Source: Myxocyprinus asiaticus
Lineage: Eukaryota > Chordata > Actinopteri > Cypriniformes > Catostomidae
DNA length: 64,000 nt
Assembly: GCF_019703515.2 (NCBI RefSeq)
Contig: NC_059356.1
Coordinates: 20,303,197 to 20,367,196, forward strand
Direction of reading: 5' to 3'
Shown here: piece after piece, positions 11,701 to 56,250 of the stretch
How positions within the stretch are numbered: position 1 is the stretch's first letter
Layout of the letters: each line of letters starts with the position of its first letter
Program-made: the position numbers and the translations under genes
Notes under the pieces: generated by a model
Database searches by the model: none
What the model was told of the DNA's origin: nothing
Seen by the model: only the letters and a program-made list of their open reading frames with translations

Positions 11701-12056
11701 AAAAAAAAAAAAAATTCAATTTGGAATGTCCAATTCCCAATGCTCTCTAGGTCCTCATGGTGATGTAGTAACTCGCCTCAATCCGGGTGGTGGAGGATGA
11801 ATCTCAGTTGGCTCCTGTCTGAGACCGTCAATCCGCGCATTTTATCACGTGGCTTGTTGAGACCTAGTGCGTGTGGAGGCTTCATGCTATTCTCCGCGGC
11901 ACCTGCACAACTCTCCACACGCCCCACCGAGAGGGAGAACCACATTACAGCGACCACGAGGAGGTTAACCCATGTGACTCTACCCTCCCTAGCAAGCGGG
12001 CCAATTTGGTTGCTTAGGAGACCTGGCTGGAGTCACTCAGCACACCTTGGATTTGG
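11701..12056 (-). mobile_element. tRNA-headed SINE, head lost
   Basis: Contains the family body (tttggaatgtccaattccca, cgcctcaatccgggtgg, cacgtggcttgttgag, ccaatttggttgcttagg). It stops before the tRNA-like promoter end that is complete in the copies at 27079 and 57756. A-rich tail at the left. Confidence 0.8.
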
Positions 12057-12279
12057 GTGCTGTTTAATTATTTATTTAACTAATAATATGTTATAAATTT
12101 ACATCATAATTTGAATTCAGTTATTTATAAATTAAAACAATATTGAAGATATTTAATATACAATATTTAAAATGAAAAAATACACAAACTTCTGCCAAAC
12201 AAAACTGGCACTAATGGCAACAACAACAACAACAAATTCAAATACACAACAACCAGATTGTCATCCATGTGACCGTTAC
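12057..12279. other. gna12 intron 1, proximal part
   Basis: AT-rich with a short caacaacaacaa run at 12222-12233. The intron donor gtaacgg starts at 12279 reading leftward. Confidence 0.6.
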
Positions 12280-12600
12280 CTTGATGATATTCTCAAAGAT
12301 CGTATCTCTAAAGTCGAGCAGAGCTTTCTGGTCGAACTCTTTTCCATGGATGATCCTCATTTGTTTGAGAAATGTGGATTTTCCGCTCTCTCCGGCGCCC
12401 AGCAGCAGGATCTTCACCAGGCGCCGCACCGAGCGCCTCTCGCGCGCAAGCATGGCATCGATCTCGCGACTGCGCCGCTTCGCCTCGCGCTCCTGGTTGA
12501 CATCTCGCTCGCGGGCTCGTTCTTTCCCGTTACTCCTGTCATCATGAGCGGCCTCAGCGGGCAGCAGACACCGGCTCAGGGTGCGCACCACGCCAGCCAT
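12280..12600 (-). CDS. gna12: Coding exon 1 of guanine nucleotide-binding protein alpha-12
   Basis: Encodes 107 residues, [17 protein letters not shown] to [10 protein letters not shown], ending exactly at a splice donor (AAG|gtaacgg) in phase 0. Gα12 couples heptahelical receptors to RhoGEFs and RhoA at the inner plasma membrane. Visible landmarks: Cys11, the palmitoylated cysteine in mammalian Gα12; a charged region (residues 20-60) more variable than the rest; and the P-loop GAGESGKS at residues 68-75 that binds the GTP phosphates. The start context ggcATGg fits a vertebrate initiator. The remaining exons (helical domain, switch regions, C-terminal receptor contact) are not in the window and must lie to the left beyond a long first intron. 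card11 lies about 10 kb upstream on the same strand. Confidence 0.95.
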
Positions 12601-13140
12601 GCCTTACGGTTAAGCCAACTTCAACACGGGTTAGTTACCACCTGATGTATTCATCCAAGTGCCAGAGAACTTCAGTTTATGTTTTGTACAGGGAATACAT
12701 AGACCAGACTCTGTTTTCACCGGCAAGCATCTATTTATGAACATTCACCGGTTAAAACAAACTCTAAATGGATCAAACATAACAACGATCCGCATTTGCT
12801 ACCATTATAAAGACATTTCTGAAGGAAAACCGTGATGAGGTCCTTCCTCGGTAAAGCGGCCACTTTTGTCCGTTAGAAGTATTCAAAGCCAGCTGCCCAC
12901 TAAACAAATCCGTTGTTCGTGGTCATGAAATATATAAAGCGGTAAATGTGGTCAGTAAATGTTATTTAGCTCAAAGAAACGTATTCCTTTACAGACTGAA
13001 GGCGATCCCAAAGTACGTCCCAAAAGTTCATTCTGCAGGCGCGCGAGAGTTTGTGACTGTTTCTCAGTGTTGGGAAGTTTCTTTGATGGACTGACTTACG
13101 CCCCTCCTGCTGTTGTGCCGCACGGCCGTCAGGGGGCGCC
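12601..13140 (-). promoter_or_regulatory. 5' region and probable promoter of gna12
   Basis: Directly upstream of the gna12 ATG. The segment is richer in CpG and GC than its surroundings, especially 13035-13140. No TATA box with convincing placement was seen, so the transcription start cannot be fixed. Promoter function is inferred from position and composition. Confidence 0.5.
13126..13140 (+). promoter_or_regulatory. CTCF-like motif upstream of gna12
   Basis: ccgtcagggggcgcc resembles the core of the vertebrate CTCF consensus (CC..nAGGGGGCGC). It is about 530 bases upstream of the gna12 start codon. Occupancy is not known. Confidence 0.4.
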
Positions 13141-13798
13141 AGTGAGGCGGCAAGTGAGGATTCCAGTGTCAGCTATGTCTTTGTATTACAGTGGCCCCTT
13201 GTTGTCTCTCTTGCACTGTTGTCTCAGAGGCAGTGCATGTTAAAATCTCATACCTGGCAAAAGCTAATGAGGAAAAAAGGTATCTCATTGGCTGAAACGG
13301 TTTGCTTTGTGCAAAGTAATTAGATGCATGTGTTTTCCCTATGAAAATATTTTCTTCCATTTGCATGCAGGGCATAGTGTAATGCTTGTTGCTCATTATA
13401 TTGAACAAACCCTTAAAAGGTATTTAAGTATTTGTTTGTGCTACATGAACGGTACCTGAAATGGCACAACTTGTAGATTTTCACCTAGTGGACATTGGAC
13501 AGTAAAATAGGTGAAAAAATCCCCTAGACCTACTCTGAAGAAGGGGCCAGAGCCGTGTCTAGAGATATGATAGAGACTTTGGGGGCGAGGTATTTGTATC
13601 AGCAACCCCTAGCAACCAGCCAGAACACCCTAGCAATCCCCGTACCCACCCTTAATACCTTAAGTTCATGATGGTGACTGTTCAGAAAATGTTTTCCTCA
13701 GAAAATATGAAAATCTATTTTCATCCTATATTTATTTTTAGGAAAAACATGTTTTTGGACCCATTGTGGTACAGAGTTGCCATATGCCAATGTTTCCC

Positions 13799-13871
<73 letters not shown>

Positions 13872-14592
13872 TCTATTTTATGTAAAAAAAAAAAAAAAAA
13901 TCAAATGGTAAAAATATTCCACAATTCCAAAACTCCACTGTTAGTAGAAAATAATGCGTAACATGCATAGTTAAAGGTGCACTACGTCATTTTTGCACCT
14001 TAAAAAAGTTTTACACCTAATGAAATCAACACTACGATCACACTTTATTTTATTGGGTATTTGCAGAGGTAATTACTGAGTAATACTAATGAACCACCTG
14101 TAATTGCTGTGTGACTGTTTTTTTTTTTTTTTTTAGAGCTGCTTGTACTTATTGTTATTATTATTACTGGAGTAACTCATATTTTAAGTAATAATTAACA
14201 TGTAACATGTGTAACGCAGACATTGTAAAAAAAAAAAGTGTTATCAATAAACATTTACTGTATGTTTACAATGATGAAGATTTATATCAGTCATATTAGT
14301 GGTCTAGAAAAGCTATTTTATACTACAATGGGCAAGTCGCCCTCTCATGAAGACCACCTTGTTGAGATCACATGACAAATACTACTCACTGTAAATTGGG
14401 AACCCCCATGTCCTATGAATAGGAAATTCTTTGCTTGTGTGATGCTGCATCTGTGCCAATACATGTTAATATAACAAGACTATGTATCGGCCAGTGAAAC
14501 AAAAAATTAACTAGTGCACCTTTTGATGTTTTGAGAAAGTTGGGGGGGTTACATGTCAGGAACATGGGTTATTATTGAAAATGTGATTATAT
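13141..14592. other. Intergenic, no gene seen
   Basis: Between gna12 and card11. Contains the dinucleotide repeat below and A/T homopolymers (for example 13883-13899 and 14119-14134). No coding signal. Confidence 0.5.
13802..13866. repeat. (TA)n microsatellite
   Basis: About 32 uninterrupted TA units. ORFs across it are artefacts (Tyr-Ile runs). Confidence 0.95.
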
Positions 14593-15144
14593 TCGGGTGA
14601 TCCTCAAGAAAATTGTCAAGAAAATATCCTATATAAATTACATATTGCATGTAGAAAATGAAGCCTTCATTAGGGCCTTTAAGAGTTTTTACATTTTGAC
14701 ATTATTTTCATGATAGTTTAGGACATTTTACTTGCCAATTTTTATTATTGCAATGTGAAGAAAAAAAAAACATGGTCATTATGATATTGTCATTACCTCA
14801 ATGTGAAAAAATGATATATTATTTAAATTGTAAAGTACTGATGCATAGTAGTACTTCCTTGGTACTGCCTTTCATCTTCACTGATTTGACTTAAAAAAAT
14901 AATTGTACAACAGGATATTTGTTACTGTAATACAGTAAAATAAAATAAAATAAAAATAATACAAAAAAGACTGTTACGGTAATTATAACCATCATTGAAG
15001 ACAATGGGAAAAGTACGAGTGAAATGTCCACAAGTGCTAGTGATGAGAATTGGGGGGTAAAATGGGCTCAAGTGTCCTGAAAATAATGTCACAATGCAAA
15101 AAATCATAATGGTCCTATAGGCTTCATTTTCTTTATCTTTCTCT

Positions 15145-15193
<49 letters not shown>

Positions 15194-15303
15194 TAATGTC
15201 ATAATTTTTTTTACATTTCTTTTATTTTTATTTTTTTTATTATTATTTGTATTGATTTGAGGTTAAATATGACCAGGACATTTTCTTGACAGGTTTATAT
15301 TTC
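14593..15303. mobile_element. Non-autonomous DNA transposon, same family as 21003-22045
   Basis: Starts gggtgatcctcaagaaaatt and ends gaccaggacattttcttgac, an imperfect inverted repeat. The interior phrases gaattgggg..taaaatg and aatgtcacaatg..aatcataatgg recur at 21860-21930. Contains a (TA)n run at 15149-15187. Non-coding. Confidence 0.65.
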
Positions 15304-15441
15304 TACACTTTATTCATTTCATTTCATTTTTATTTATTTATTTTGTATGAATATCAATAAAAGGGACAGAGCTAGGATAGCTTTATTTTTGTAATGTAGT
15401 CTATTTTTTGCATAATCAAAATATTTCAAATAACTGTTCAT

Positions 15442-15457
15442 TCAGCAGAGGGCAGTG
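15442..15457 (+). promoter_or_regulatory. CTCF-like motif in gna12-card11 intergenic space
   Basis: tcagcagagggcagtg fits the CTCF core form CAGCAGAGGGCAG. It lies in otherwise AT-rich DNA outside any repeat I could delimit. Function not shown. Confidence 0.35.
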
Positions 15458-17484
15458 TTAACCTATGCTTACATCTGAATCATTTTCCATATGCACATAC
15501 ATCACTTGTTACTGTGAAAATGAACTCTGCCTGTCAGTTAGATGTGTGAGTGTAAACCAAAGAATGAAAAATTGAAAAAAGAAAAAATGTATAGCTCCAC
15601 CAACAGGTAAAGAGACCATTTAATAAGCACATGTATCGAAACATAACTTGTTAAAGAGGAAATTTGTGATCATTAGTCTGGCTTTTTGCTCATGTGTCTA
15701 CATTTAGACCTCTTTATCACATGCCAAAACATAATACATATACTGACAACAACATCATAAAATCTTTTAATATTTAAATGTATTCCCAGCACAATGGCTG
15801 GGCACTACAAAGACATTTCCTTATTAAAAACCACAGGTGCGGAAAGTAAAAGTAGAACAGGCTAATTTCGTGCCACTGACTACATGTAAAAAAAATAAAA
15901 AAAATAAAAAATAGACTTCTGACATTAGCATATAAATAGTCACTTTTTTTCACTCCTCCTCGAAGTAGATTATTCAGTGCCATTCATAGCTTAGAAAAAA
16001 AACCCTCTCTGATTACTGTGGCCTGATGCAGAGTTCCTAAACCTATTTGTTGAGTTGATGTGCACAAGGAAAACATTTAATGGAAAAGCTTTCAAGTTGA
16101 CTTTCAAGCAGGAGGTTAATTGGACTGGGTTTTTGGAGGAAAGATGAAATCAGCATGTACACGAGATGCAGCTGAAGAGGCTTTCAGAGAGCAACATGGC
16201 CATGATTTCACATTTTGATCACCAAATCAAAAAACAAAACACAAATATACATATCCATTCTTCTGATTGGATAAATTGCACTTGAGAGCATTCTTGTGGA
16301 GAGTGTGTTGATGCAAGCTAAAGTTGAAAGAACCATCATCATCCATGTTGCCTACCATACTTTCGAGCAGTGGCAGCAATGCACATGATGGAGAAGAAAG
16401 TGCCTGTAACTTTGGAAATATACATAGTTATTACCACAATGTTCCACTTTGTTGTTATAGATAATGACTTCTGCTAACTGCCTTAAATGCAAATTTTATT
16501 TATATTTTTTGGGGTGTAGTGGTCAAAGTTGTCTTACTGTAAGTCTTTTGCATATTTTTGTGACTGAACACAGTATGTGTTGTGTCTGCCAGCATAAAAA
16601 AACCATTGACTATTTTATGTATCTTGCATAAGAAATTCAGAATAGCATAGACATAGACATGGACTTAATAGTTACTGTAATAATAAGATACTCTTAACCT
16701 TGTTTTCAAAAGGCGACTACATTATTTAAGCCATGATAAATAGGAATGATAAATAATGTTTTTCAGACACAAACATTTGGTGAATATTTGACAAGGGAAT
16801 CAGACAGTGAAACATTAAAAAAACCATCAGTATGCTTTCAAAGCTTTGTCCAGCCTAATTAAGTGTGATAAGAATAAACTAAACCCAGTGTGCATTTGGT
16901 CTCTGTTCTTATTACAATGTCTAATTATATCAATAAAACAGCAAATAATTAAATCCATGGCACTTTTTGATTCCAGCAAAATGACTCTCATACACGAACA
17001 AGTTTAAGTGACATTAATGGAGGTCTGTTTGTGTTCACAACATGATCACACAGGAAACGGGTGTGGGGGGGGGGGGGGGGGGTCTCTTCCGTGCGGGCCA
17101 GTGTCATTGATGTTGTAGCGTGAGTGTTTCTCCAGCGCAATCAAGTTGGTTATGGTTAGTGCTTCACTCACACTTGGGGGGGGGGGCATTGGGATAATTT
17201 GGGGCCAAAAAGCCCACCCCAGCACCCCTAGATCTGGCCTGTCATTTACCCTGAAACTGACCCCATTCTACTGAATTACTGAGAAACCTCATTCTCCATC
17301 TCCCAAATTACTGACAAGCACTATACCCCATCAACCATTTTTGCATCAGTTCAAAAGTTTTCACCTTTTCCCGTGGCACTACTGATAGTGCAGTGTGCAA
17401 GTAATTTCTGAAATATGAGTTCTGGTCCCATGGAAATCAGGAATTAACCGCATTCACATAAACAATGGTGAGCACAATTCTGAG
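15458..17484. other. Intergenic, no gene seen
   Basis: AT-rich DNA with a G homopolymer at 17067-17082 and a second near 17177-17186. No exon-like or repeat-pair signal that I could delimit. Confidence 0.45.
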
Positions 17485-18407
17485 TAGGGTTGCAACGGTA
17501 TGAGATTTTCACGGTATGATAACCATCTCAGAAAATATCACGGTATACGGTATTACACAATTATAATAAAATTAATAGAATAAATAAAGCTAACAGAATT
17601 ATAATAATAAACTGAATTATAACATGATAAAATTGAGTGGTTCTCAACTGGTTTTGCTTCAGGATGCAGATTTTAAAATGGAAATCAAGTGGCGACCCAC
17701 TATAGTAAAAACGTAACCTGTATTTAATGTATCTGGGATGCATTTCCTTTTATGTTGCATAGTTTTGTTCATGGTTTTCAAGTACAAGGACATGCATCAA
17801 GTGACATTATTTTTGTTGGTGATGTCAACAACAAAAGCGACAGGAAGTTTTTTCTCCCTCCTTTTAAAAATTGAAGTGCATATTTACTTATATGAGCCCA
17901 TTATTATCCCATTTGTTTCCTAATTTCAAACAGAACATACATATTACACAGGAGGAAAGGCTCCTCATTACCATGGTTAGGTCAATGTAGCTAGTCTTAA
18001 ATTATTATTATCATTAAATCTCCCTCAGCAGTCCTAAATAGACTATCACTTGTGCGGCCGCCGAAATATCTTCAATGGGAGAACCATGTCATTGTTCTTT
18101 CCCTGCTGTCCGCAACCCAGTCCGAATAGACCTGCAAACCACCAGTTGAGAAACACTGCTTTAACTCACACACACACTCACTTATGTCAGACCCCCTCGC
18201 TTCTCTCTGACATTTTCTCCGCTGCATGTGTGTGGCGCAAGTTGACGAGTCTGACCCTAACCCTAACAGTCCAGGAGGAAAGGAGATGCGCACGCGCAGG
18301 TGAGATTCTCCGTCCTGTTGCATTTTTTTCCTCAACACCGTAGATAAGCAAATGTACATGGTATGAAAACAGTCAATTTTCATACCATGGTATACCGTGA
18401 AACTCTA
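17485..18407. mobile_element. hAT-like non-autonomous transposon with perfect 8-bp target duplication
   Basis: Element tagggttgcaacggtat ... accgtgaaactcta is flanked by identical ATTCTGAG at 17477-17484 and 18408-18415. The 8-bp duplication and the terminal inverted repeat fit hAT. It is a shorter relative of 61884-63652: both share ggttctcaactggttttgc, caagtggcgacccactatag and gggagaaccatgtcattg, but about 850 bases are missing here. ORFs inside are shared by both copies only because of homology; no transposase is encoded. Confidence 0.9.
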
Positions 18408-18415
18408 ATTCTGAG

Positions 18416-20580
18416 GTTACATTTTCGCACTAAAAATAAATTTTTAGCCCATTGATGGTTAGGTTTAGGGTTGGGGTTTAGGTTAGGGGGTAGAATTAAT
18501 AAAATATGCATTCCTGTTGACTGTATTACATCATTTAGAACAACAAATACTACTCGCTTTTGGCACCACTCTGTGGACATTTCACCGTTACAACACTTCC
18601 AGCCTTGGTCACTGGGGGCAGTGGTTCGAATTATGGTGAGCACAGACCGATTTCAGTAGCAGAACTTTTGACCTACTGTTGCTGAATTCACAGTCTGTTA
18701 GTCTGTTAACATTTCATACTGAATACTTAATCACCATGATGAAAAATGAATAATAGGATGGTTTGCTTGAAAAACAAGCCCATGTTTTTCATAACGAATA
18801 AAGAAAGAATGAAAGAAAGAATGCTTGTAATTGAATATGACTAAGCAGATAATAGTATCAACTCTAAAGTGATAATTTTAACACAAAAGAGAGCAAAGAG
18901 TAGCACATTGTTGATGCTCCCTTTATTGGGATGAGCTCGTTCAAATTGCGGAAACTCTTTTTATTGTCCTGACTCCACAAAACACATTAAACACCTTCTA
19001 AGGATGCAGCTGATGAGCAAAGGCCTCTATTTTCTAATCAGAGCAATGATCTTGAAAATGTGTTTTCATAATCAACTGTAATAAACATTTTTCCGCACAT
19101 TTGACATTAGTATTTAACATATTTAATAGTGTGGAAAACATATTTACCTGTGTTTTGGTAAACAGCATCTCAAAAGGATGAGTGGGATCTGAATGCGTAT
19201 GCATTTGTGGGTGAAATATGGAGTGTTACTGCTCAGTATCACCATGTTGCATGGGGTTACAGATGGTCTAGGCACAAAGTTCTGATGTCCGTTACAGACA
19301 CACCCTGATGGAGAGTCTGTTATGGCATTTCAGCTCCAGCGCTCCTCAGATTTGACTGGTGGATACAGTGACCGCTGCATTTAACAGACTGGCAAGCCAT
19401 CTGTCACATCAAAGCGATACCCTCGTGATGTACGCAATAATTCCTGTAGCTGTCAGTTGTATAAGAAAGGCACAAAAAGAAGAAAAAACGTGTAGAACAT
19501 TGCAGCACATCATTGAAAAGCTTGACTGGTTGCTGCATTATGTCTAGACTGGTTGTTCGCATAGTGGTTTTGAATATGCGATAGTAAAAAATACAAATAA
19601 TTTGTTTTTACATAATGCTATCTCTAAAGCACATGGGTCGCAACAGTATAATGCACAGCCACTGAGCAGGTCTAGGGAGAAACCAGCGTTGTTTGCTCTA
19701 GACATTCACAAAATGATGTGTTTGCATTGATGTGCAAATTATATTTTCTTATCTCTACTTCCCCCTTTCATGAAGGAATCTTAAACATGGTAAACAATAA
19801 GCTGACATATTAAAAAGGAAACAGGGCATTTCGTTCTGCAAAACAACTTGCTTATGACTAAAAACGTGGTAGTCCTTCTCTCTAACTTCTTGAGAAACTT
19901 TAGCAGAGTTGTATACAATCTTATGTGAGGCATTACATTAAATGAAACTTATTTCCCTTTGTTTTAGTAAACAGTGACAGACCTGAGAGTTTCTTGAATG
20001 GTATTTACAATCACAGTGGAAAGTTGGTTTACCGTCAGGGTTGTTGTCTGCAAGTGACGCTACTCTGAGAAGAACCACCACCAACACCACATGAAGCAAC
20101 AAGATGTCTGCTGTCAGGGAGCAACAGAAATTTCCACTGCTGCGCTCGTGACACACTCTGTCCAGGATTTCTCCTCTTTTCAAGCCCTTTGACTGTTTTT
20201 CAGTTTTCATTTCAACAGCAAAAATGTATCAGATAGTTTCTGAAGCATAGTACGCATGCCTCATAAAAGATCAGCAGCCGAAGCATCTAGTGAGTTTTAA
20301 CCCTGATCACTGTAAGCATTCTCAGCTGGATGTACACATCAGATGACAGAAAACATAAACTCTGCTTCTCAAAACCATTTAATATAAAACACACCTTGCA
20401 TTGAGTCAGCTGCATAAAGTACATTCTTGTGTCTTTTTCCAAACAATGTAAAATAAAAAATAAAAAAGTAAGATCAAGGGGCATATATCTCATTACAGCT
20501 GAGAGAAGGGCAACAAACAGTAGACAATTTAATGACCCTCCCACAGCATCTTTGCCCCTGGATAAAACTAAGTTAATGAC

Positions 20581-20615
<35 letters not shown>

Positions 20616-21002
20616 ATTTACAAACATAATACATCAGGAAATGTCCTACCCTGTCTTTGCCGTCTTCTGCAATAGAAATTGCTATATATTTTCATTTAAT
20701 TGGTGCTAATATGGAGCTTTGTGGTATAGAAAGTTTCTTTATGAACATTATTAATCTAAACAATAAATATATTCACCTCTGCATACAGTATGTTTAAATC
20801 AGATAGGCAAGATAGGAAGTAAAAATGACATGTTCAAAAGTAACGGCAGTGTCCTGCAGCGCAACATGCAATACTTCTAAAACTAAAACTATTTAACAAA
20901 AATTCAACATGAAATATTTGTACTTTTAAAAATTCAATTGTCACACCACAGGACTATTTATGTAAATAAGCACACAGAACCTAAAATATGTACTTTCCCT
21001 TA
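18416..21002. other. Intergenic, no gene seen
   Basis: Contains ggttaggtttagggttgggg (18460-18480), a degenerate TTAGGG-like patch, and an AAT trinucleotide run at 20580-20614. No coding signal. Confidence 0.45.
20580..20614. repeat. (AAT)n microsatellite
   Basis: About eleven consecutive AAT/ATA units. Confidence 0.9.
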
Positions 21003-22045
21003 TACGGGTGATTCTCACGAAACCTGTCCTGGTCATATTATACATATTATTTTGTACATATTGAATATAAGGCCTACATTTAAGACCATTAAGATTGTTT
21101 GCATTGTGACATTATTGTCAGCACTTTTTTTTTTATTACTGTATTACAGTTTTACAATGATTAAAAAATATATATACACTACCGGTAAAAGTTTTGAAAC
21201 GCTTATTCTTTATTATAATTTTTTTTCCCCCACATTTTATAATAATAGTAAAGTCATCAAAACCATGGAATAACATAAATGGAACTATGGGAATTATGTT
21301 GTGACTAAACAAAATCCAAAATAAATCAAAACTGTGTTATATTTTAGCATCTTCAAAGTAGTCACCCTTTGCCTAGAATTTGCAGACATGTACTCTTGAC
21401 ATTTTCCCAACCAACTTCTTGAGGTATCACCCTGGGATGCTTTTTAAACAGTATTGAAGGAGTTCCCATCTATGTTGGGCACTTATTGGCTGCTTTTCTT
21501 TATTATTTGGTCCAAGTCATTCATTTCAAAAACTTTTTTTTTTATTACTAAATTGTAGTTTTATAATGAAATAAATTAATATGGTGGCACAATTATATTT
21601 TTGTCTACAAAACTAATTTCAAACATTTAAGCATACGCCTTCAGATCAAAAGATTTTTAAGATCATGAGAAACATTTCAGTCAAGTGTTTCAAAACATTT
21701 GACCGGTAGTGTAAATCTGTGAAAATGCAAGGTAGTACCAAGGAAGTACAACTATGATGTATAAATAATTGACAATTGAAATAAAATAATTCATTTGTTC
21801 ACATTGCAGTATTAAGAATATCATAATGACTGATCTTTTTTCACATTACGGTAATGAGAATTGGGGTAAAATGTCTTTAACTGTAATGAAAACAATGTCA
21901 CAATGTAATACATCTTAATGGCCCTGAAATAGGCTAATTTCCTACTGTATATGTAAAATATAATTTCTTATTTGTTTACTTTGATTTTGGGGTCAAATAA
22001 GACCGGGACATTTTCTTGACTGGTTTTGTGAAAATCTCCCATACT
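21003..22045. mobile_element. Non-autonomous DNA transposon interrupted by a Tc1-like MITE
   Basis: Left end cgggtgattctcacgaaacc, right end ctggttttgtgaaaatctccc: inverted ends followed by tcctggtcat / aagaccggga. Related to 14593-15303. Interrupted at 21177-21711. Confidence 0.7.
21177..21711. mobile_element. Tc1/mariner-type MITE nested in the preceding element
   Basis: Ends cactaccggtaaaagtttt and aaaacatttgaccggtagtg are inverted repeats and are flanked by TA on both sides, the Tc1/mariner target. No transposase. A solo 3' end of the same family is at 52615-52717. Confidence 0.8.
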
Positions 22046-22794
22046 CCCATTCTTTTAACCAAAAATCCTGATGCTGAAAAAAAAAAAGGTTTATGTCCAT
22101 GTAGTCAACTATAAACCATTTGTCTCAGGTCTGAATGCCAAGCAGTACAACAGATCTAAATCTATACAGAATGTAATAAGAACATTGTTATGCATCAGAA
22201 ATAGCTCTCACACATAAAGACCATCTGTAATATAACATCTAAACGAAATGAGTGCCCACTGTAGGGCAGAACATACCAAGAACGTCTGGTGGTAGTTTTT
22301 AGAACAATCAATGACAGCTTAAACAGAAACCACCAAAGCACTACAAGATAATGCCAACATAAAAAAACAAAGCTTCACAAGATGTCAGTCACAGTCTTGT
22401 GCTCAAAATGTAGATCAAACAAAGTTAATGCCATTGAACTAGAGTATGCAATGTTCAAAAGCTTGGCAAGTACAAAGGTAGCAGCTGAAACAGGCAAAGA
22501 GATAAGCCACACTTGTGTTATCCATATTAAAGCTTACCACAACAACCAAAACACATTCCAAATGACATACGGAGGGCTCATATTAAAATAAATATACAAG
22601 TAACAAATTAATAAAAACATATTCATCTACGTAATGTGCCTTCAAAGAAAACAAATGTGGCTACTGCATTGATAAAGGCATCAGATTTAATGTACAGTTA
22701 TACATATAAATCTAATTTGTGGTCACAACTGAAGCACAATGCATTGGGCAGTGCTCTATTGAGTATTACAGGTGGAGAGTGGACAGGATAATGT
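22046..22794. other. Downstream flank of card11, no gene seen
   Basis: AT-rich; may include the distal card11 3' UTR if a more distant polyadenylation site is used. A 69-residue plus-strand ORF (22382-22591) has no recognisable feature. Confidence 0.4.
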
Positions 22795-22800
22795 TTTATT
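22795..22800 (-). terminator. Candidate polyadenylation signal of card11
   Basis: AATAAA on the minus strand, about 315 bases past the card11 stop codon. It is the first canonical hexamer placed suitably; actual use is not shown. Confidence 0.45.
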
Positions 22801-23114
22801 GACAACAGCTTCGCTTCAGGAGAATAATAAATAAGAAGCTTTGGGATGAGAACATTTCCAGTTCTTACAATGAATACCTCAGGGGTGTCAAAGGATTCCT
22901 TGTCCACGTTTTTTTATTTTATTTTTTTTACTGCGAGAGAAACACACTACGTCAGTCTGCAGCCTTTGACAGAGTCACTTCCTGTTCATGCGCCTGTGCT
23001 GCATACATTCCACCCCCGAACTGGAAACAGACAGAGTTTCGGTGTGCAGACATACCATAAGCCGTATCACAGCGTATCCTTATCTGCTCTCCTGATAAGG
23101 TTAAAACAGGTCAT

Positions 23115-55506
<32,392 letters not shown>

Positions 55507-55520
55507 ACCTGCAGAGGCCT

Positions 55521-56048
55521 CTGTGAGACGAGAATGATGTTTGAGACACTATTTCAACACTTCTCTCACACCCACAGCATTGACAGCACATCAAGATTAA
55601 AAATAAAATTGTAAATGCAAGCACAAAGAGTAGATGTGTCCATTCAGGCAAAAACATGCTTTAATTTGTAAGTTAATGCTTCACCACTATAGGCAGCACT
55701 TTATTTCATGCAGGCAGCATGGATGACCTGCTGCTGCAGTGGTTCTGTGCTTCATCATGACACATTTGTGCCTTACCACGAGAATTTGTTTTTTTTTTTC
55801 TGTGGTATCACAACCTCATTTTAGACAAAGTGTAACAAACCATATCTTTTTTTAAAACCTTGCGGACAGTGGCTGTGAAGTTGTCAGAGCACACCACTGA
55901 TAGACTTCTGAGTAGCTGAACTGTGGGCAGGGTCTGAAATTAACACCTGCCAAGCTCCAAATCTGGGTACATTACCTATTTTGTTGGTTAATTTTGCATC
56001 ACACGCAACTCTGGTGGGCACATTTTCCTTTCTATCAGTTTGTGTCAG
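55521..56048. other. Upstream of card11 first coding exon
   Basis: Presumed intron between a non-coding 5' exon and the first coding exon. No promoter or exon could be identified. Confidence 0.4.
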
Positions 56049-56250
56049 TGTTACGAGGAGGAGGGCTAATCAGCCGGGAGGGGGATAAAGACTAGCCGGA
56101 GGCGCCAGTTCGAGAGAGAGAGACGCACGCGCCCACGTTGCATATGTGTCTGTGTTTGTTTACGTTTGTTTTAAGTTGAGTTTCTCATTAAAACTTTGTT
56201 TACTGTTCTGCCGGTTCCCACCTCCTCCTTGCCCGTCCTTATCGGTTACA
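56049..56250 (+). mobile_element. Long terminal repeat of an LTR retrotransposon
   Basis: Runs from tgttacgaggagg to atcggttaca (TG...CA ends), 202 bases, with an attaaa polyadenylation-type hexamer near 56188. It is immediately followed by a primer-binding-like sequence, which marks it as a 5' LTR. No second LTR is found in the window. Confidence 0.75.

Noticed and set aside
1..12279. gna12 exons 2-4
   Set aside because: Searched on the minus strand for the switch and helical-domain sequence; nothing found, so they are probably outside the window.
12172..12645. Plus-strand ORF of 157 residues over the gna12 exon
   Set aside because: It is antisense to a well-supported gna12 exon and contains no recognisable domain.
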